The translations under genes were made by a program, and so were the position numbers. A stretch of DNA of 64,000 nt from an uncultured Paracoccus sp. (GTDB lineage: Bacteria > Pseudomonadota > Alphaproteobacteria > Rhodobacterales > Rhodobacteraceae): positions 1 to 64,000 of the forward strand of contig NZ_CAMEFG010000015.1 in the NCBI RefSeq assembly GCF_945915435.1. The letters are read 5' to 3'. Under the pieces are notes generated by a model. The model did not search any database, was not told the origin of the DNA, and saw only the letters and a program-made list of their open reading frames with translations. How positions within the stretch are numbered: position 1 is the first letter of the stretch; each line of letters opens with the position of its first letter. Shown piece by piece: positions 55,333 to 64,000 of this stretch.

Positions 55333-57996
55333 TTATTCGGCGACTGCCTTCTTACGCGATCTGGATTTGGGCTTTTCGGTCCCGAAACGATAGGCGAACT
55401 TGCCGTCCTTCAACTCGATGGTGACATCCTCCATCGCGCCACCCGCGACCATGCGGGCCAGAACCTCGCGCGACAGATCGGGCAGGATCGAGTTGGTGAT
55501 GATATTGTCCACCATCCGCCCGCCGCTGTCCGGGTCGCGGCATTGATCGACGATATGGGCGATGACCTCGTCCGACCAGCCCAGCCTTGCGCCATGCGCA
55601 TCCTGCATCCGCCTGACGATGGCGCCCAGTTTCAGGCGGGTGATGCCCTCCAGCACCTCGCGGCTCAGCGGGTAATAGGGGATGGTCACGATCCGGCCCA
55701 GCAGGGCGGGTGGAAAGACCCGCAGCAGTTCAGGCTTGAGCCGCAGGTCCAGCGCGGCAAGATCGGGGTTGTCGCCCGCCGCCATGATCACATCGGTTCC
55801 GACATTGGATGTCAGCAAGATCAAAGTGTTGCGGAAGTTGATCGGGCGGCCGTTGCCGTCCTCCATCATGCCTTTGTCAAAGACCTGGAAGAACAGCTCA
55901 TGCACGTCCGGGTGGGCCTTTTCGATCTCGTCAAGAAGGACGACGGAATAAGGCTTGCGGCGCACGGCCTCGGTCAGCCGCCCGCCCTCGCCATAGCCGA
56001 CATAGCCCGGCGGCGCACCTTTCAGCAGGCTGACGGAATGGGCCTCCTGAAACTCGGACATGTTGATTGTGATCACATTCTGCTCGCCGCCGTAAAGCTG
56101 TTCGGCAAGGGCCAGCGCGGTTTCCGTCTTGCCGACGCCCGAGGGACCGGCCAGCATGAAGACGCCGATGGGTTTGTTCGGGTTCGACAGGCCCGCGCGG
56201 CTGGTTTCCACCCGTTTCGCGATCATCTGCAAACCATGATCCTGACCGATCACGCGCTCGCGCAAATGGTCTGCCAGCCCAAGGATCGCCTGCAATTCAT
56301 CGGCAACCATGCGGCCCGCCGGAATCCCGGTCCAGTCGCTGATGACGGATGCCACGGCCTGCTCATCGACATGCGCGTAAACCATGCGGTCGTCGGGATG
56401 GGTGGCGGCCAGTTCGCCCATTTTCGCCGTCATCTCGGCGCGCAACGCATCGGGGTCGAAATCCTCGCCCGCTTCTTCGGCAAGGCGCTGGCGCAGAGCG
56501 ACGATCTGATCGACGACCTGCTTTTCACCCTCGAATTTCGATTCCATTTCAACCAGTTCCGCTGCCTTCGCCTCGCGTTCCGCGCGGGCCTCGGCCAGCC
56601 GGTCGTCGGCGCGTTCGCCCAGATCCTCGGCGGCCAGTTTCGCCGCGATTTCCGTGTCCAGCGCGTTGATCGCATCGCGAAGATCGGCGATGCGCGCAGG
56701 CGTCGCGCTTTGGCTGACCGCCACCCGCGCGCAGGCCGTATCCAGAAGCGACACCGCCTTGTCCGGCAGTTGCCGCGCCGGGATATAGCGCGCCGACAGC
56801 TTCACTGCCGCGATCACCGCCTCATCGGAAATGCGGACCTTGTGGTGGTCCTGCATCGGGCCAAGCACGCCCCGGATCATGTAGCAGCATTGCTCGATCC
56901 CCGGTTCATCCACCTGAACCGGCTGGAAGCGGCGGGTCAGGGCGGGGTCTTTCTCGAAATAATTGCGGTATTCGGCCCATGTCGTCGCACCGATGGTGCG
57001 CAGGGTGCCGCGCGCCAGCGCCGGTTTCAGCAGGTTCGCGGCGTCGCCCGTGCCCGCCGCGCCACCCGCGCCGACCAGCGTATGCGCCTCGTCTATGAAA
57101 AGGATGATCGGGACGGGCGAGGACTGCACCTCGTCGATGACAGAGCGCAGGCGCTGCTCGAACTCGCCCTTCATGCTGGCGCCGGCCTGCATCGCGCCGA
57201 TGTCCAGCATATGCAGGCGCATCCCTTGCAGGGCGGGCGGCACCTCGCCCGAGGCCAGCCGCTGCGCGAAGCCTTCGACCACGGCGGTCTTGCCCACGCC
57301 CGCCTCGCCGGTCAGGATGGGGTTGTTCTGGCGGCGGCGCATCAGAACGTCGATGATCTGGCGGATTTCGTCGTCGCGGCCATGCACCGGGTCCAGCTTG
57401 CCCGCCGCCGCATCCGCCGTCATATCGACCGAGAAACGGCCAAGCGCGGTCGTCGCGCCGTCCTGCCGCCCCTCGCCCCCGGCGGTCAGGCCCGAGCCGT
57501 CCATCGGGCGCATTTCCTCTTCCTCGGACGAGGACCAAAGCTGGCGCGCCTCTTTCCCCAGTTGATCGACCGAGATCTCGCCAAAGACAGGGCAATAGAC
57601 CACCAGTTCGCGCCGCAGATTGCCGTCGTTGAGCAGCGCGACCAGCAGATGCCCGGTGCGGATCTGGGTTTCGCCAAAGAACAGCGTCGCATAGGTCCAG
57701 GCGTGGTTCAGCCCGTCGGCAAGGCTGTCGGCGATGCCCGGCACTTCGGTCACGTTCTTGCGCAGGCCCGCCATCGCGCGGTCCAGATCCTTCAGCACCC
57801 GGCCCCGGTCCAGCCCCAACTCGCGCAGGGTCACGGAAATATCGCAATTCTGGTTCGAGATCGCATAGAACAGCCAGTGGCACAACTCGACATTGCGGTT
57901 CCCCTCGCCCCGCGCGTGGCGCATGGCTTGCAGGAAGGCGTCATAGCCCAGCCGGTTCATCTTGCCGGCGAATTTCTCGATGCTGATCGCGGTCAT
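55333..57996 (-). CDS. clpV: T6SS ATPase TssH (ClpV)
   Basis: This 887-residue AAA+ disaggregase pulls apart contracted TssB/TssC sheaths for reuse. It has an N-terminal Clp-N domain (1-150), first ATPase domain with Walker A GEAGVGKT at 230-237, a coiled-coil middle domain (about 440-560) and second ATPase domain with GPSGVGKT near 617. Length and layout match ClpV rather than ClpB, and it lies among T6SS genes. It starts 19 bases after tssG ends. Confidence 0.96.
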   Translation of the reverse strand: MTAISIEKFAGKMNRLGYDAFLQAMRHARGEGNRNVELCHWLFYAISNQNCDISVTLRELGLDRGRVLKDLDRAMAGLRKNVTEVPGIADSLADGLNHAWTYATLFFGETQIRTGHLLVALLNDGNLRRELVVYCPVFGEISVDQLGKEARQLWSSSEEEEMRPMDGSGLTAGGEGRQDGATTALGRFSVDMTADAAAGKLDPVHGRDDEIRQIIDVLMRRRQNNPILTGEAGVGKTAVVEGFAQRLASGEVPPALQGMRLHMLDIGAMQAGASMKGEFEQRLRSVIDEVQSSPVPIILFIDEAHTLVGAGGAAGTGDAANLLKPALARGTLRTIGATTWAEYRNYFEKDPALTRRFQPVQVDEPGIEQCCYMIRGVLGPMQDHHKVRISDEAVIAAVKLSARYIPARQLPDKAVSLLDTACARVAVSQSATPARIADLRDAINALDTEIAAKLAAEDLGERADDRLAEARAEREAKAAELVEMESKFEGEKQVVDQIVALRQRLAEEAGEDFDPDALRAEMTAKMGELAATHPDDRMVYAHVDEQAVASVISDWTGIPAGRMVADELQAILGLADHLRERVIGQDHGLQMIAKRVETSRAGLSNPNKPIGVFMLAGPSGVGKTETALALAEQLYGGEQNVITINMSEFQEAHSVSLLKGAPPGYVGYGEGGRLTEAVRRKPYSVVLLDEIEKAHPDVHELFFQVFDKGMMEDGNGRPINFRNTLILLTSNVGTDVIMAAGDNPDLAALDLRLKPELLRVFPPALLGRIVTIPYYPLSREVLEGITRLKLGAIVRRMQDAHGARLGWSDEVIAHIVDQCRDPDSGGRMVDNIITNSILPDLSREVLARMVAGGAMEDVTIELKDGKFAYRFGTEKPKSRSRKKAVAE

Positions 57997-58015
57997 ACGA
58001 CCTCCTTTGGCCGCG

Positions 58016-58999
58016 TCAGGCGGCGTTCATCATTCCGCTGTCCAGCGCCAGCGCGAAACGCGCGGCCTCGACATAACCACCCGGATCGGCCTGTGCGCCA
58101 CCCGGCAGCGCGGCCATCCATCCCAGGTCGGCGCTTTCACCCAGCCGCGCGGGGGGTATCGCATCGGCGGGCAGGGAAAGCGCGATCTCGACCTCGTAAG
58201 TCTTGCCAAGATACCAGAAAACCACATTCGCAAGCTGCCCGTAACCCTCGGCACCGGGCAGGAAGTCACGATACTCCCGCAGGTCGCGCGCCCGGACATG
58301 CAGCCGGACCTTTTCGCCGACGGACCGGATGCGCGCGCCCAGGTAGGTGCTGCGCCCCAGGTCGCCGCGCTGGCCAAGGGCGCTGACATCCTCGGCGTCG
58401 AACTCCATCCACGATGGCACATGTTCCTCGACCGCGAAGGGGATGCCGAAATACTGGCGCAGCATCTGTTCCAGCCGGATGCCGCTGCGCACCCGCCCGC
58501 CGAAGATCGACACCAGCGGCAGGCGCGCGATATCGGGAAAGCGGTCGTGGTCGCGATAGGCGGGCGAGCCGATGCCCGAAATCGCCCCGACATAACGCGC
58601 GAAACGGTTGTTCTGCGGGTGGTCGAACTGGCTGATCGCGTGATTGTCCGACCAGGCGCGGAAAAAAAGCTGGTAGAAGCGCGTGGCGAAGATGTCGGTG
58701 AAACGGACGAAGGCATCCTCGCCTTCCTCAAGCCAGCGGGCGGCTTCCTCGGTCGTGTTCAGGGGCAGCGCGCCGTTCGGTCCGAAAAAGCCGATGAATT
58801 GCGCGCGCAGGTCCGGCACATTGCGGCGCGTTCCGTCGGTCGAGGAAAATTCGGACGCGGGAAAACCCAGGCCGGGATCCTGCCCAAGCCGCACGGGTTC
58901 GTCGGACAGGCGGCGCGAGCGCCCGATGGGGGGCTTGTCGGCGTTCTCGCGTTCGATCCTGCGCAGGATCGCAAGGAATCCGGCGTCCGAGGCGATCAT
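58016..58999 (-). CDS. tssG: T6SS baseplate protein TssG
   Basis: This 327-residue protein forms the TssF2-TssG baseplate wedge. Family elements visible include GFLAILRRIERE near the start, an FPASEFSS segment and FFGPNGALPLNTTE. Later come DRFPDIARLPLVSIFGG and the C-terminal ALPGG. ATG 58999 overlaps the tssF stop as ATGA; a longer open frame starting inside tssF is rejected. Confidence 0.93.
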   Translation of the reverse strand: MIASDAGFLAILRRIERENADKPPIGRSRRLSDEPVRLGQDPGLGFPASEFSSTDGTRRNVPDLRAQFIGFFGPNGALPLNTTEEAARWLEEGEDAFVRFTDIFATRFYQLFFRAWSDNHAISQFDHPQNNRFARYVGAISGIGSPAYRDHDRFPDIARLPLVSIFGGRVRSGIRLEQMLRQYFGIPFAVEEHVPSWMEFDAEDVSALGQRGDLGRSTYLGARIRSVGEKVRLHVRARDLREYRDFLPGAEGYGQLANVVFWYLGKTYEVEIALSLPADAIPPARLGESADLGWMAALPGGAQADPGGYVEAARFALALDSGMMNAA

Positions 59000-60906
59000 A
59001 TCAGCGGCCCCCTGCCGCTGCGGGGCGTCCAACGCTTGATCAGCCCGCGCTGCTGGCTGACGATAACGGTCTGGGTGAAGCTGTTGACATTGGCATATTC
59101 GGCAAAGAACCGATCCAGCACGGCGCCCAGCAGGATGATGCCGCTGCCCTCAAATGCGGCCTCGTCCATCGTCACGGTGATTTCCAGCCCGCGCGCGGGG
59201 AAATAACCATCCTCGCGCCGGATCGAGCGCGTGACGGGCCGCGTCGAAAGCGACTTGATACCCGCAATCTGCGCCTCGGCCACGTTGTCGGAAAGATCGG
59301 CGAAAAGCGACAGCAACTCGCGCAGCGCGGCAGCGCTGTCGCCGGTGCCGCGGTCGTCCAGGCCGAAATGGTTCAGGCCCAGATAGCTGATCAGGCGCCA
59401 GTGAACTTCGCCCTGCGTCATGCGGTGCGGGGCCTCGCGGTCGATCTCGGTCATCGGCTCGCGCGGACGGGTCGGGCCGCTGACGCAATCCAGCGAAACG
59501 GTGACGTCATTCGTCATGTGGAAGTCGTCCGAACCGGCGATCGGCAGGTAAGCGGGCAGATGGCGGTTCGAACACAGCGTCTTGACCTGCAACCGCTGCG
59601 CGCGCCCGGCGGCCTCGGTTTCGGGCGGCTCATAGATCGAGATGAAGGTCTCGGTCCCCCGATAATCGTGGCGCATGCCCGTCTGCCGTTCCGATTCCGT
59701 CAGGCGGCGCGGGCGGCGGCGATAGGTGTAATACATCATGTTGCGCTGCGCGCTTTGCCCCGGCGGCAGGGCATAAAGCGGATAGACCTCGACCTTGCTT
59801 TTCGCGGTGCCGTAGCTGGCATGGACGCGCAGGATGCGCTGCACCTCGTAATGGGTCAGGGGCGAGCTGTCCGGCGTCACCACATATTCATGCCGCCGGT
59901 CGTCCAGCCGCACCTGGTTCGAACTTTCCTCGAACAGGTTGATCGCTGGGGCGCAGAACAGGCGGACATGGCTGGCATCGACATGTTTGGTCAGCGCTTC
60001 GTCCGCGCGGCCGAACTCGATAACCAACTGGAATTCCTGCGCCTTGATCCGGCGCAACACGTCGCGCAACCCGGTCAGGCGAAAGCCCAGGAACTTGCGC
60101 GGAAAGACGAACATGTCGCGCAGAAGGGCAAAGCCCTCGAACAGGCGGCGGTCGATGCCGAACAGGTTTTCCTGCGCGTCAAAGCCGATCTGCTGCAACT
60201 GGTCGGGTGACAGGCGAATGAATACCGGGTCGCCCGTCGCGGACAGATAACGCAGCGAAATGCGCAGGCAATCGCAATGGATCTGTTCGTAAAGCGCGAC
60301 CGCATCGGGCAGGCTGCCGGTCAAATGGACGGTCAGCGCATCCAGCTTGAGATCGGCGATCTGCTTGCCGGTCATGTGGGCAAAGTCGATCTGCAACCCG
60401 GCGCGCGTCTTTTCCGTGGGGTCCTGCCCCAAGCTGCCGATCACGGCGGGGCGGTCGTGGTAAACGGCGGCCTTGCGTTCCAGCGGCCAGATTTCCAGCG
60501 GCGCGCAAAGGCTGAACTGGCAGGACACGCGCTGGTCGGCGTCGCGGAAACGGGCGTCCATGTATTCGCCGAGCTGAAAGCGGATGCCGTCGTCCAGATC
60601 GCGCCGGTCGACGGGTGCGCGGGCCGAAACCAGCATGATCGAGGGGATCGGCGCCAGCGCCTCGGGGAAGACATGTTCCAGCAATTCGCGGGTGAAGCCG
60701 TCGAATTCCTCGTCCAGCTTCAACTGGACGCGCGCCGCCATGAAGGCCGTGCCCTCCAGCAGGCCGGCGATCCAGGGATCGGTGTTTTCGCGCAACAACC
60801 CGCCAAGCCGGTCAGCAAGGCCCGGATATTCCTCGGCGAATTCGGCCGAGCGTTCATAGAGCAGCGCAAGCTCGCGGTTATAGGCGTCGCGGAAGGCCTT
60901 TCTCAT
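58996..60906 (-). CDS. tssF: T6SS baseplate protein TssF
   Basis: This 636-residue protein is the largest wedge subunit. The N-terminus AYNRELALLYERSAEFAEEYPGLADRLG is cut here to AYNRELALLYERSAEF, which is diagnostic. Other marks are FVFPRKFLGFRL and EVYPLYALPPGQSAQR. It overlaps tssE and tssG by ATGA on either side, giving a strictly coupled tssE-tssF-tssG unit. Confidence 0.95.
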   Translation of the reverse strand: MRKAFRDAYNRELALLYERSAEFAEEYPGLADRLGGLLRENTDPWIAGLLEGTAFMAARVQLKLDEEFDGFTRELLEHVFPEALAPIPSIMLVSARAPVDRRDLDDGIRFQLGEYMDARFRDADQRVSCQFSLCAPLEIWPLERKAAVYHDRPAVIGSLGQDPTEKTRAGLQIDFAHMTGKQIADLKLDALTVHLTGSLPDAVALYEQIHCDCLRISLRYLSATGDPVFIRLSPDQLQQIGFDAQENLFGIDRRLFEGFALLRDMFVFPRKFLGFRLTGLRDVLRRIKAQEFQLVIEFGRADEALTKHVDASHVRLFCAPAINLFEESSNQVRLDDRRHEYVVTPDSSPLTHYEVQRILRVHASYGTAKSKVEVYPLYALPPGQSAQRNMMYYTYRRRPRRLTESERQTGMRHDYRGTETFISIYEPPETEAAGRAQRLQVKTLCSNRHLPAYLPIAGSDDFHMTNDVTVSLDCVSGPTRPREPMTEIDREAPHRMTQGEVHWRLISYLGLNHFGLDDRGTGDSAAALRELLSLFADLSDNVAEAQIAGIKSLSTRPVTRSIRREDGYFPARGLEITVTMDEAAFEGSGIILLGAVLDRFFAEYANVNSFTQTVIVSQQRGLIKRWTPRSGRGPLI

Positions 60907-61508
60907 GCGTCACCCTGCATGCGCTTCATCTGGATCTTGCCCAGCGAAGGATCGACCTCGGCCAGAAACTCCATCGCGATATCGGTGGGGCTGGAAATCA
61001 TCTCGGCCTGGATTTCAAAGGTGACGCGCTGGTCGGGGCTGGGGTCTTCCTCGCGCACGCGGACCTCGAGCGTTTCGGGGCGCAGGCGCGGCTCATTGCG
61101 GATCAGCGCGGCCCGGATCGAGCGGGCAAGATCCGTCATCGTGGTATTGGCGCGCCAGATGCTTTCAAGGTCCTGAAAGCCGTAGTTCACGATGGATTCG
61201 CGGACATGGGGCGCATCGTCCAGGTCGGAAACCGTATCCAGCCGGATGGTGTTCATCAGGCTGGCGATATCGCGCGCCAGATCGCGGCGCAGCGAGGCGT
61301 CCGAGGCCCCCTCGCGCCGTTTCTGGCTGCGCAGGGTCAGGTCGCGGTCGCCGTCGTGGTAATGACGGCCGGGATCGCGCGAATCCTTCTGCTCGGCGGC
61401 GGCGCGAAAGACATGCATCAGCGACATCTGGCGCAACCCGCTGCGCTCGGCGAATTCGTAAAGTCCCCTGCCGCGCCAGGCGCGGTCGGAATCCGGTCGT
61501 GACACCAT
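60903..61508 (-). CDS. tssE: T6SS baseplate protein TssE (gp25-like)
   Basis: This 201-residue protein matches the phage gp25/GPW family, the part of the baseplate that nucleates the sheath. VRESIVNYGFQDLESI and RAALIRNEPRLRPETLEVRV contain the conserved core with the Glu-Pro-Arg motif. It is somewhat longer than typical TssE, due to a charged segment at residues 35-70. It overlaps tssF by ATGA and is separated from hcp by 108 bases with a hairpin. Confidence 0.93.
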   Translation of the reverse strand: MVSRPDSDRAWRGRGLYEFAERSGLRQMSLMHVFRAAAEQKDSRDPGRHYHDGDRDLTLRSQKRREGASDASLRRDLARDIASLMNTIRLDTVSDLDDAPHVRESIVNYGFQDLESIWRANTTMTDLARSIRAALIRNEPRLRPETLEVRVREEDPSPDQRVTFEIQAEMISSPTDIAMEFLAEVDPSLGKIQMKRMQGDA

Positions 61509-61559
61509 GCTACAGCCCCAAATCCTGTGACCGGCGAACCGTGCCCCGGCAAGGGCGAA

Positions 61560-61581
61560 GCCGGCGACAAGATGCGCCGGC
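61560..61581 (-). terminator. Hairpin between hcp and tssE
   Basis: The stem GCCGGCG/CGCCGGC (61560-61566 with 61575-61581) has an 8-base loop, 36 bases after the hcp stop. Partial termination here would let the abundant tube protein Hcp be made in excess over the baseplate proteins encoded downstream. Confidence 0.45.
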
Positions 61582-61616
61582 CCCCTTCATGTCTACAGGC
61601 GCAGGCGTTGCGCCGA

Positions 61617-62114
61617 TCAGGCGCCCCACTCGACGTTTTCTGCGATGTCGTAGCCGGTGGACGAGCTTGCACCCGGTGCGCCGCTGTCTTCCTGCGGGGT
61701 ATAGGTGATTTCGAACTTGCGGAAGTTCAGCGTCACCGTTTCCTGGATGCGATCCAGGCCGTCTTTCGACCCGCCGGTGGTGTAGCTGGTGATCATGACG
61801 TTTTCCAGCTTGAGGACGAAATACTCAAGCGGGGCGCCGCCACCGGCCTTGCGCACGATCAGCTGGGCGTTTTCGATATGCTCGCCCGAGCAGGCGCGCT
61901 TGACCAGATCGGTGGTCGCACGGTCGACGTATTTGGTCAGGGTGATGTCGCCGACATTGACCTTGCCGCCGCCGCCGCCCTTGCCCAGGTGGGTGGTGCC
62001 CGACTGGGTCAGGCCCCAGTTCCAGGCCAGGACGTCGATGTCGTCCTTGAAGGTCGAATCCTGCGATTCACCTTTGATGTTGTTCGAGAACTTCAGAAAA
62101 ATATCAACAGCCAT
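61617..62114 (-). CDS. hcp: T6SS inner-tube protein Hcp (TssD)
   Basis: This 165-residue protein forms hexameric rings that stack into the T6SS tube and are themselves secreted. The family opening DIFLKFSNNIKGES and closing GLDRIQETVTLNFRKFEITY are present, with a standard length and no extension, so it is not an evolved Hcp effector. An AGAGGAAAC ribosome site precedes the ATG. The 41-base leader contains a short CCA-repeat on the coding strand. Confidence 0.96.
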   Translation of the reverse strand: MAVDIFLKFSNNIKGESQDSTFKDDIDVLAWNWGLTQSGTTHLGKGGGGGKVNVGDITLTKYVDRATTDLVKRACSGEHIENAQLIVRKAGGGAPLEYFVLKLENVMITSYTTGGSKDGLDRIQETVTLNFRKFEITYTPQEDSGAPGASSSTGYDIAENVEWGA

Positions 62115-62155
62115 TTAAGTTTCCTCTGCGGAAGTGGTGGTGGTGGTGGAACCGT

Positions 62156-63643
62156 TTATTTGCCTTTCGGCAGTTTCGAGACGAGGGACATGCCGACGTC
62201 CATGCCTTCTAGCTGGAAGTGCGGCTTGAGGAAGAACTTGCCCATATAGTAACCGGGATTCTCTTCATCCTCAACGACTTCCACCCGTGCGCCCGCCAGC
62301 GGTTTCTTCGCCTTTTCCCGCTCACTGGCGCTTTCGGGGTTGCCCGAGACGTATTTGTTCACCCAGGTCTGAAGCTGGGTTTCCAGTTGGATGCGATCGG
62401 GGCTTTGGCCGATCTTGTCGCGCACCATACACTTGAGATAGTGACTGAAACGCGACACGGCGAAGATATAGGGCAGGCGCGAGGACAGGTTGTCCGAGGC
62501 CGTCGCCAACTCATCAACGTATTTCTTGGGGCGATACAGCGACTGCGCGCCGATGAAGGCGGCCTTGTCGGTGTGCTTGCGATGGATCAGGCCGATCAGC
62601 CCGGCCTTGGACAGTTCGCCCTCGCGCCGGTCGGTGATCGACACCTCGGTCGGGCATTTCAGTTCCTTGGAACCGTCGCCGGTGTCGAAGGTATGGGTCG
62701 GCAGGTTCAGCACCTCGCCCCCCGACTGGACGCCGCGGATCTGCACGGTCCAGCCATATTCCTTATGCGCGCGGTTGATGTTCGTCGCCATCGCATGGAC
62801 GGCGTTCATCCAGCCGTATTTCTCGCCCGCGCGGCCATCGGTTTCTTCCTCGAAGTTGAACTCCTCGACGACCGAGTTCGAGTTCTGGCCGTAAGGCTCG
62901 CGCGCAAGCACGCGCGGCATCACCAGCGCCAGATAGCGCGAGTTCTCGGAATCGCGCAGGCTGTTCCAGGCGGCATAATCGGGCGTGTCGAAGATTTCCG
63001 ACAGGTCCGGGGGGGTGCCGATCTCGTTCCAGTTGTCCATGCCCAGCAGTTCGGGCGCGGCCGACGAAATGAAGGGCGCATGCGCCGCCGCGGCGATCTT
63101 GCCCATATCGCGCAGCAGCGCGACGTCGGCGGTGCCGTGGTCGAAGTAGTAATCACCGATCAGCGCCCCGAAGGGGTTGCCGCCAAGCGTGCCGAACTCT
63201 GCCTCGTAGATGCGCTGGTGCAGGGGCGACTTGTCCCATTTCGCGCCCGGATAGCGCCGCATCATCTGTTGCAGTTCTTTCTTCGAGACGTTCATCACCT
63301 TGACGCGCAGGCTGGCGTCGGTTTCCGAGTTGTTGATCGTATAGGCCAGACCACGCCACGAGGATTCCAGCTTCTGGAATTCATCGTTGTGGATGATCTC
63401 GTTCATCTGCTGGGTCAGCTTCTGGTCCAGCTTGGCCAGCATCGCGTCGATCGTGTCGATCACATCCTCGGCGATCAGGGTCTCATCGTCCAGCGCCTCG
63501 CGCACCAGGGCGACGACGGCATTGTCCACCTCTTTCGCCGCGACCTCGGTGCGGGGCTTGATCGTCTGGCGCAGGATATCCGAAAACTCGTCAAGTTCGG
63601 ACAGATCCTGTTGGCCCGGTTGGGTCCTGACTTCCTGGGCCAT
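62156..63643 (-). CDS. tssC: T6SS contractile sheath large subunit TssC
   Basis: This 495-residue protein forms the contractile sheath with TssB. Strong family segments include KLESSWRGLAYTINNSETD, the block starting PFGALIGDYYFDHG, and FAVSRFSHYLKCMVRDKIG near the C-terminus. Length is normal. The start overlaps the tssB stop as TAATG, which should keep the two sheath proteins at equal dose. Confidence 0.97.
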   Translation of the reverse strand: MAQEVRTQPGQQDLSELDEFSDILRQTIKPRTEVAAKEVDNAVVALVREALDDETLIAEDVIDTIDAMLAKLDQKLTQQMNEIIHNDEFQKLESSWRGLAYTINNSETDASLRVKVMNVSKKELQQMMRRYPGAKWDKSPLHQRIYEAEFGTLGGNPFGALIGDYYFDHGTADVALLRDMGKIAAAAHAPFISSAAPELLGMDNWNEIGTPPDLSEIFDTPDYAAWNSLRDSENSRYLALVMPRVLAREPYGQNSNSVVEEFNFEEETDGRAGEKYGWMNAVHAMATNINRAHKEYGWTVQIRGVQSGGEVLNLPTHTFDTGDGSKELKCPTEVSITDRREGELSKAGLIGLIHRKHTDKAAFIGAQSLYRPKKYVDELATASDNLSSRLPYIFAVSRFSHYLKCMVRDKIGQSPDRIQLETQLQTWVNKYVSGNPESASEREKAKKPLAGARVEVVEDEENPGYYMGKFFLKPHFQLEGMDVGMSLVSKLPKGK

Positions 63644-64000
63644 TATTCTTCCCCACCTTCTTGCGTCTTGTTGCGTTCGGCAAGGGCGGCCATCAGTTCG
63701 GGATCGTTCAGCAACTGCCGGATCTGTTCCTGCGCCTTGGGTTTCGAATTCATGTAGCGTTGCAGGTTCGCCAGATGCTCGCGCGCTTCCAGCAGCTTCT
63801 TCAGCGCGGGAACCTGGCGGGCGATCTGCGCCGGGTTGAAATCGTCCATCGAGGTGAACTCCAGCGAAACGCCCATGCGCCCCTCGCCTTCGCCCAGCTT
63901 GTTTTCGACGTTGAAGGCGACGGCGGGGCGGACGCTTTCGATATAGTCGTCCAGCGTCGCGGCCGTGACATCGACGAAGTCGCGTTCCTCCATCGGGGCC
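63643..64000 (-). CDS. tssB: T6SS sheath small subunit TssB, N-terminus outside window
   Basis: The last 118 codons of the small sheath protein are present, ending at TAA 63645-63643. An in-frame ATG at 63993 is not the real start: the residues around it (APMEERDFVDV) match the internal PLEERKxVxI region of TssB, which is usually 160-180 residues. FNVENKLGEGEGRMGVSLEF and the block DDFNPAQIARQVPALKKLL are diagnostic. The gene continues beyond the right edge. Confidence 0.93.
   Translation of the reverse strand, partial: APMEERDFVDVTAATLDDYIESVRPAVAFNVENKLGEGEGRMGVSLEFTSMDDFNPAQIARQVPALKKLLEAREHLANLQRYMNSKPKAQEQIRQLLNDPELMAALAERNKTQEGGEE

Noticed and set aside
62136..62150. A short GGT/CCA repeat in the hcp leader as a phase-variation tract
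   Set aside because: There are only about five units and it lies outside the coding sequence, so length change would not switch the frame. An effect on expression is possible but unsupported.

Overview
The window is GC-rich, with tightly packed operons, many 4-bp ATGA overlaps and alphaproteobacterial gene content. A Rhodobacterales bacterium close to Paracoccus is the most likely source. That is inference from gene content and protein style; no rRNA or other marker gene is present. I saw no insertion sequence, integrase, tRNA, rRNA or CRISPR array.

Left part (1-27 kb), mostly metabolic. It opens with the end of folD and an ammonium transporter, then a lone PAAR protein and a three-gene lipid cassette (acyltransferase, CdsA-like, CDP-alcohol phosphatidyltransferase). 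Next comes a long leftward histidine-utilisation (hut) operon: hutI-hutH-hutG, a CaiB-type CoA transferase, an acyl-CoA dehydrogenase, hutU and a polar amino-acid ABC transporter. hutF and the regulator hutC are divergent from it. After hut lie a two-domain oxidoreductase/epimerase fusion with a glycosyltransferase, a PaaX-type regulator, an aminotransferase gene that has lost its middle, dgt, a DMT exporter, a baeRF-like protein and a small membrane protein. An ECF sigma/anti-sigma pair is divergent from a subtilisin-like protease with 19 consecutive Asp residues, followed by a small RTX protein.

Right part (29.6-64 kb) is a type VI secretion (T6SS) locus in two leftward blocks. The block at the right edge is tssB(partial)-tssC-hcp-tssE-tssF-tssG-clpV plus a lipoprotein. 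The other is tssK-tssL-tssM-tagF-pppA-ppkA. No tssA, vgrG, fha or tssJ is in view, though the cluster runs off the right edge.

Between the two blocks sits a 15-kb envelope island. Rightward it has a secreted Cys-rich protein, ExbB, two ExbDs and a TonB-like protein. Leftward it has a DUF1036 protein, a peptidoglycan-binding-like protein, a LytM/lytic-transglycosylase fusion and a 2590-residue autotransporter. The periplasmic C-terminal domain of the TonB-like protein resembles the C-terminal domain of the T6SS kinase PpkA, and the second ExbD has Asn where the proton-carrying Asp is expected. I take this as the best candidate for an undescribed system: a proton-motive-force-driven, cell-wall-remodelling module tied to T6SS signalling. 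The second candidate is the CoA transferase/acyl-CoA dehydrogenase pair inside the hut operon, which could feed imidazolepropionate into histidine catabolism.
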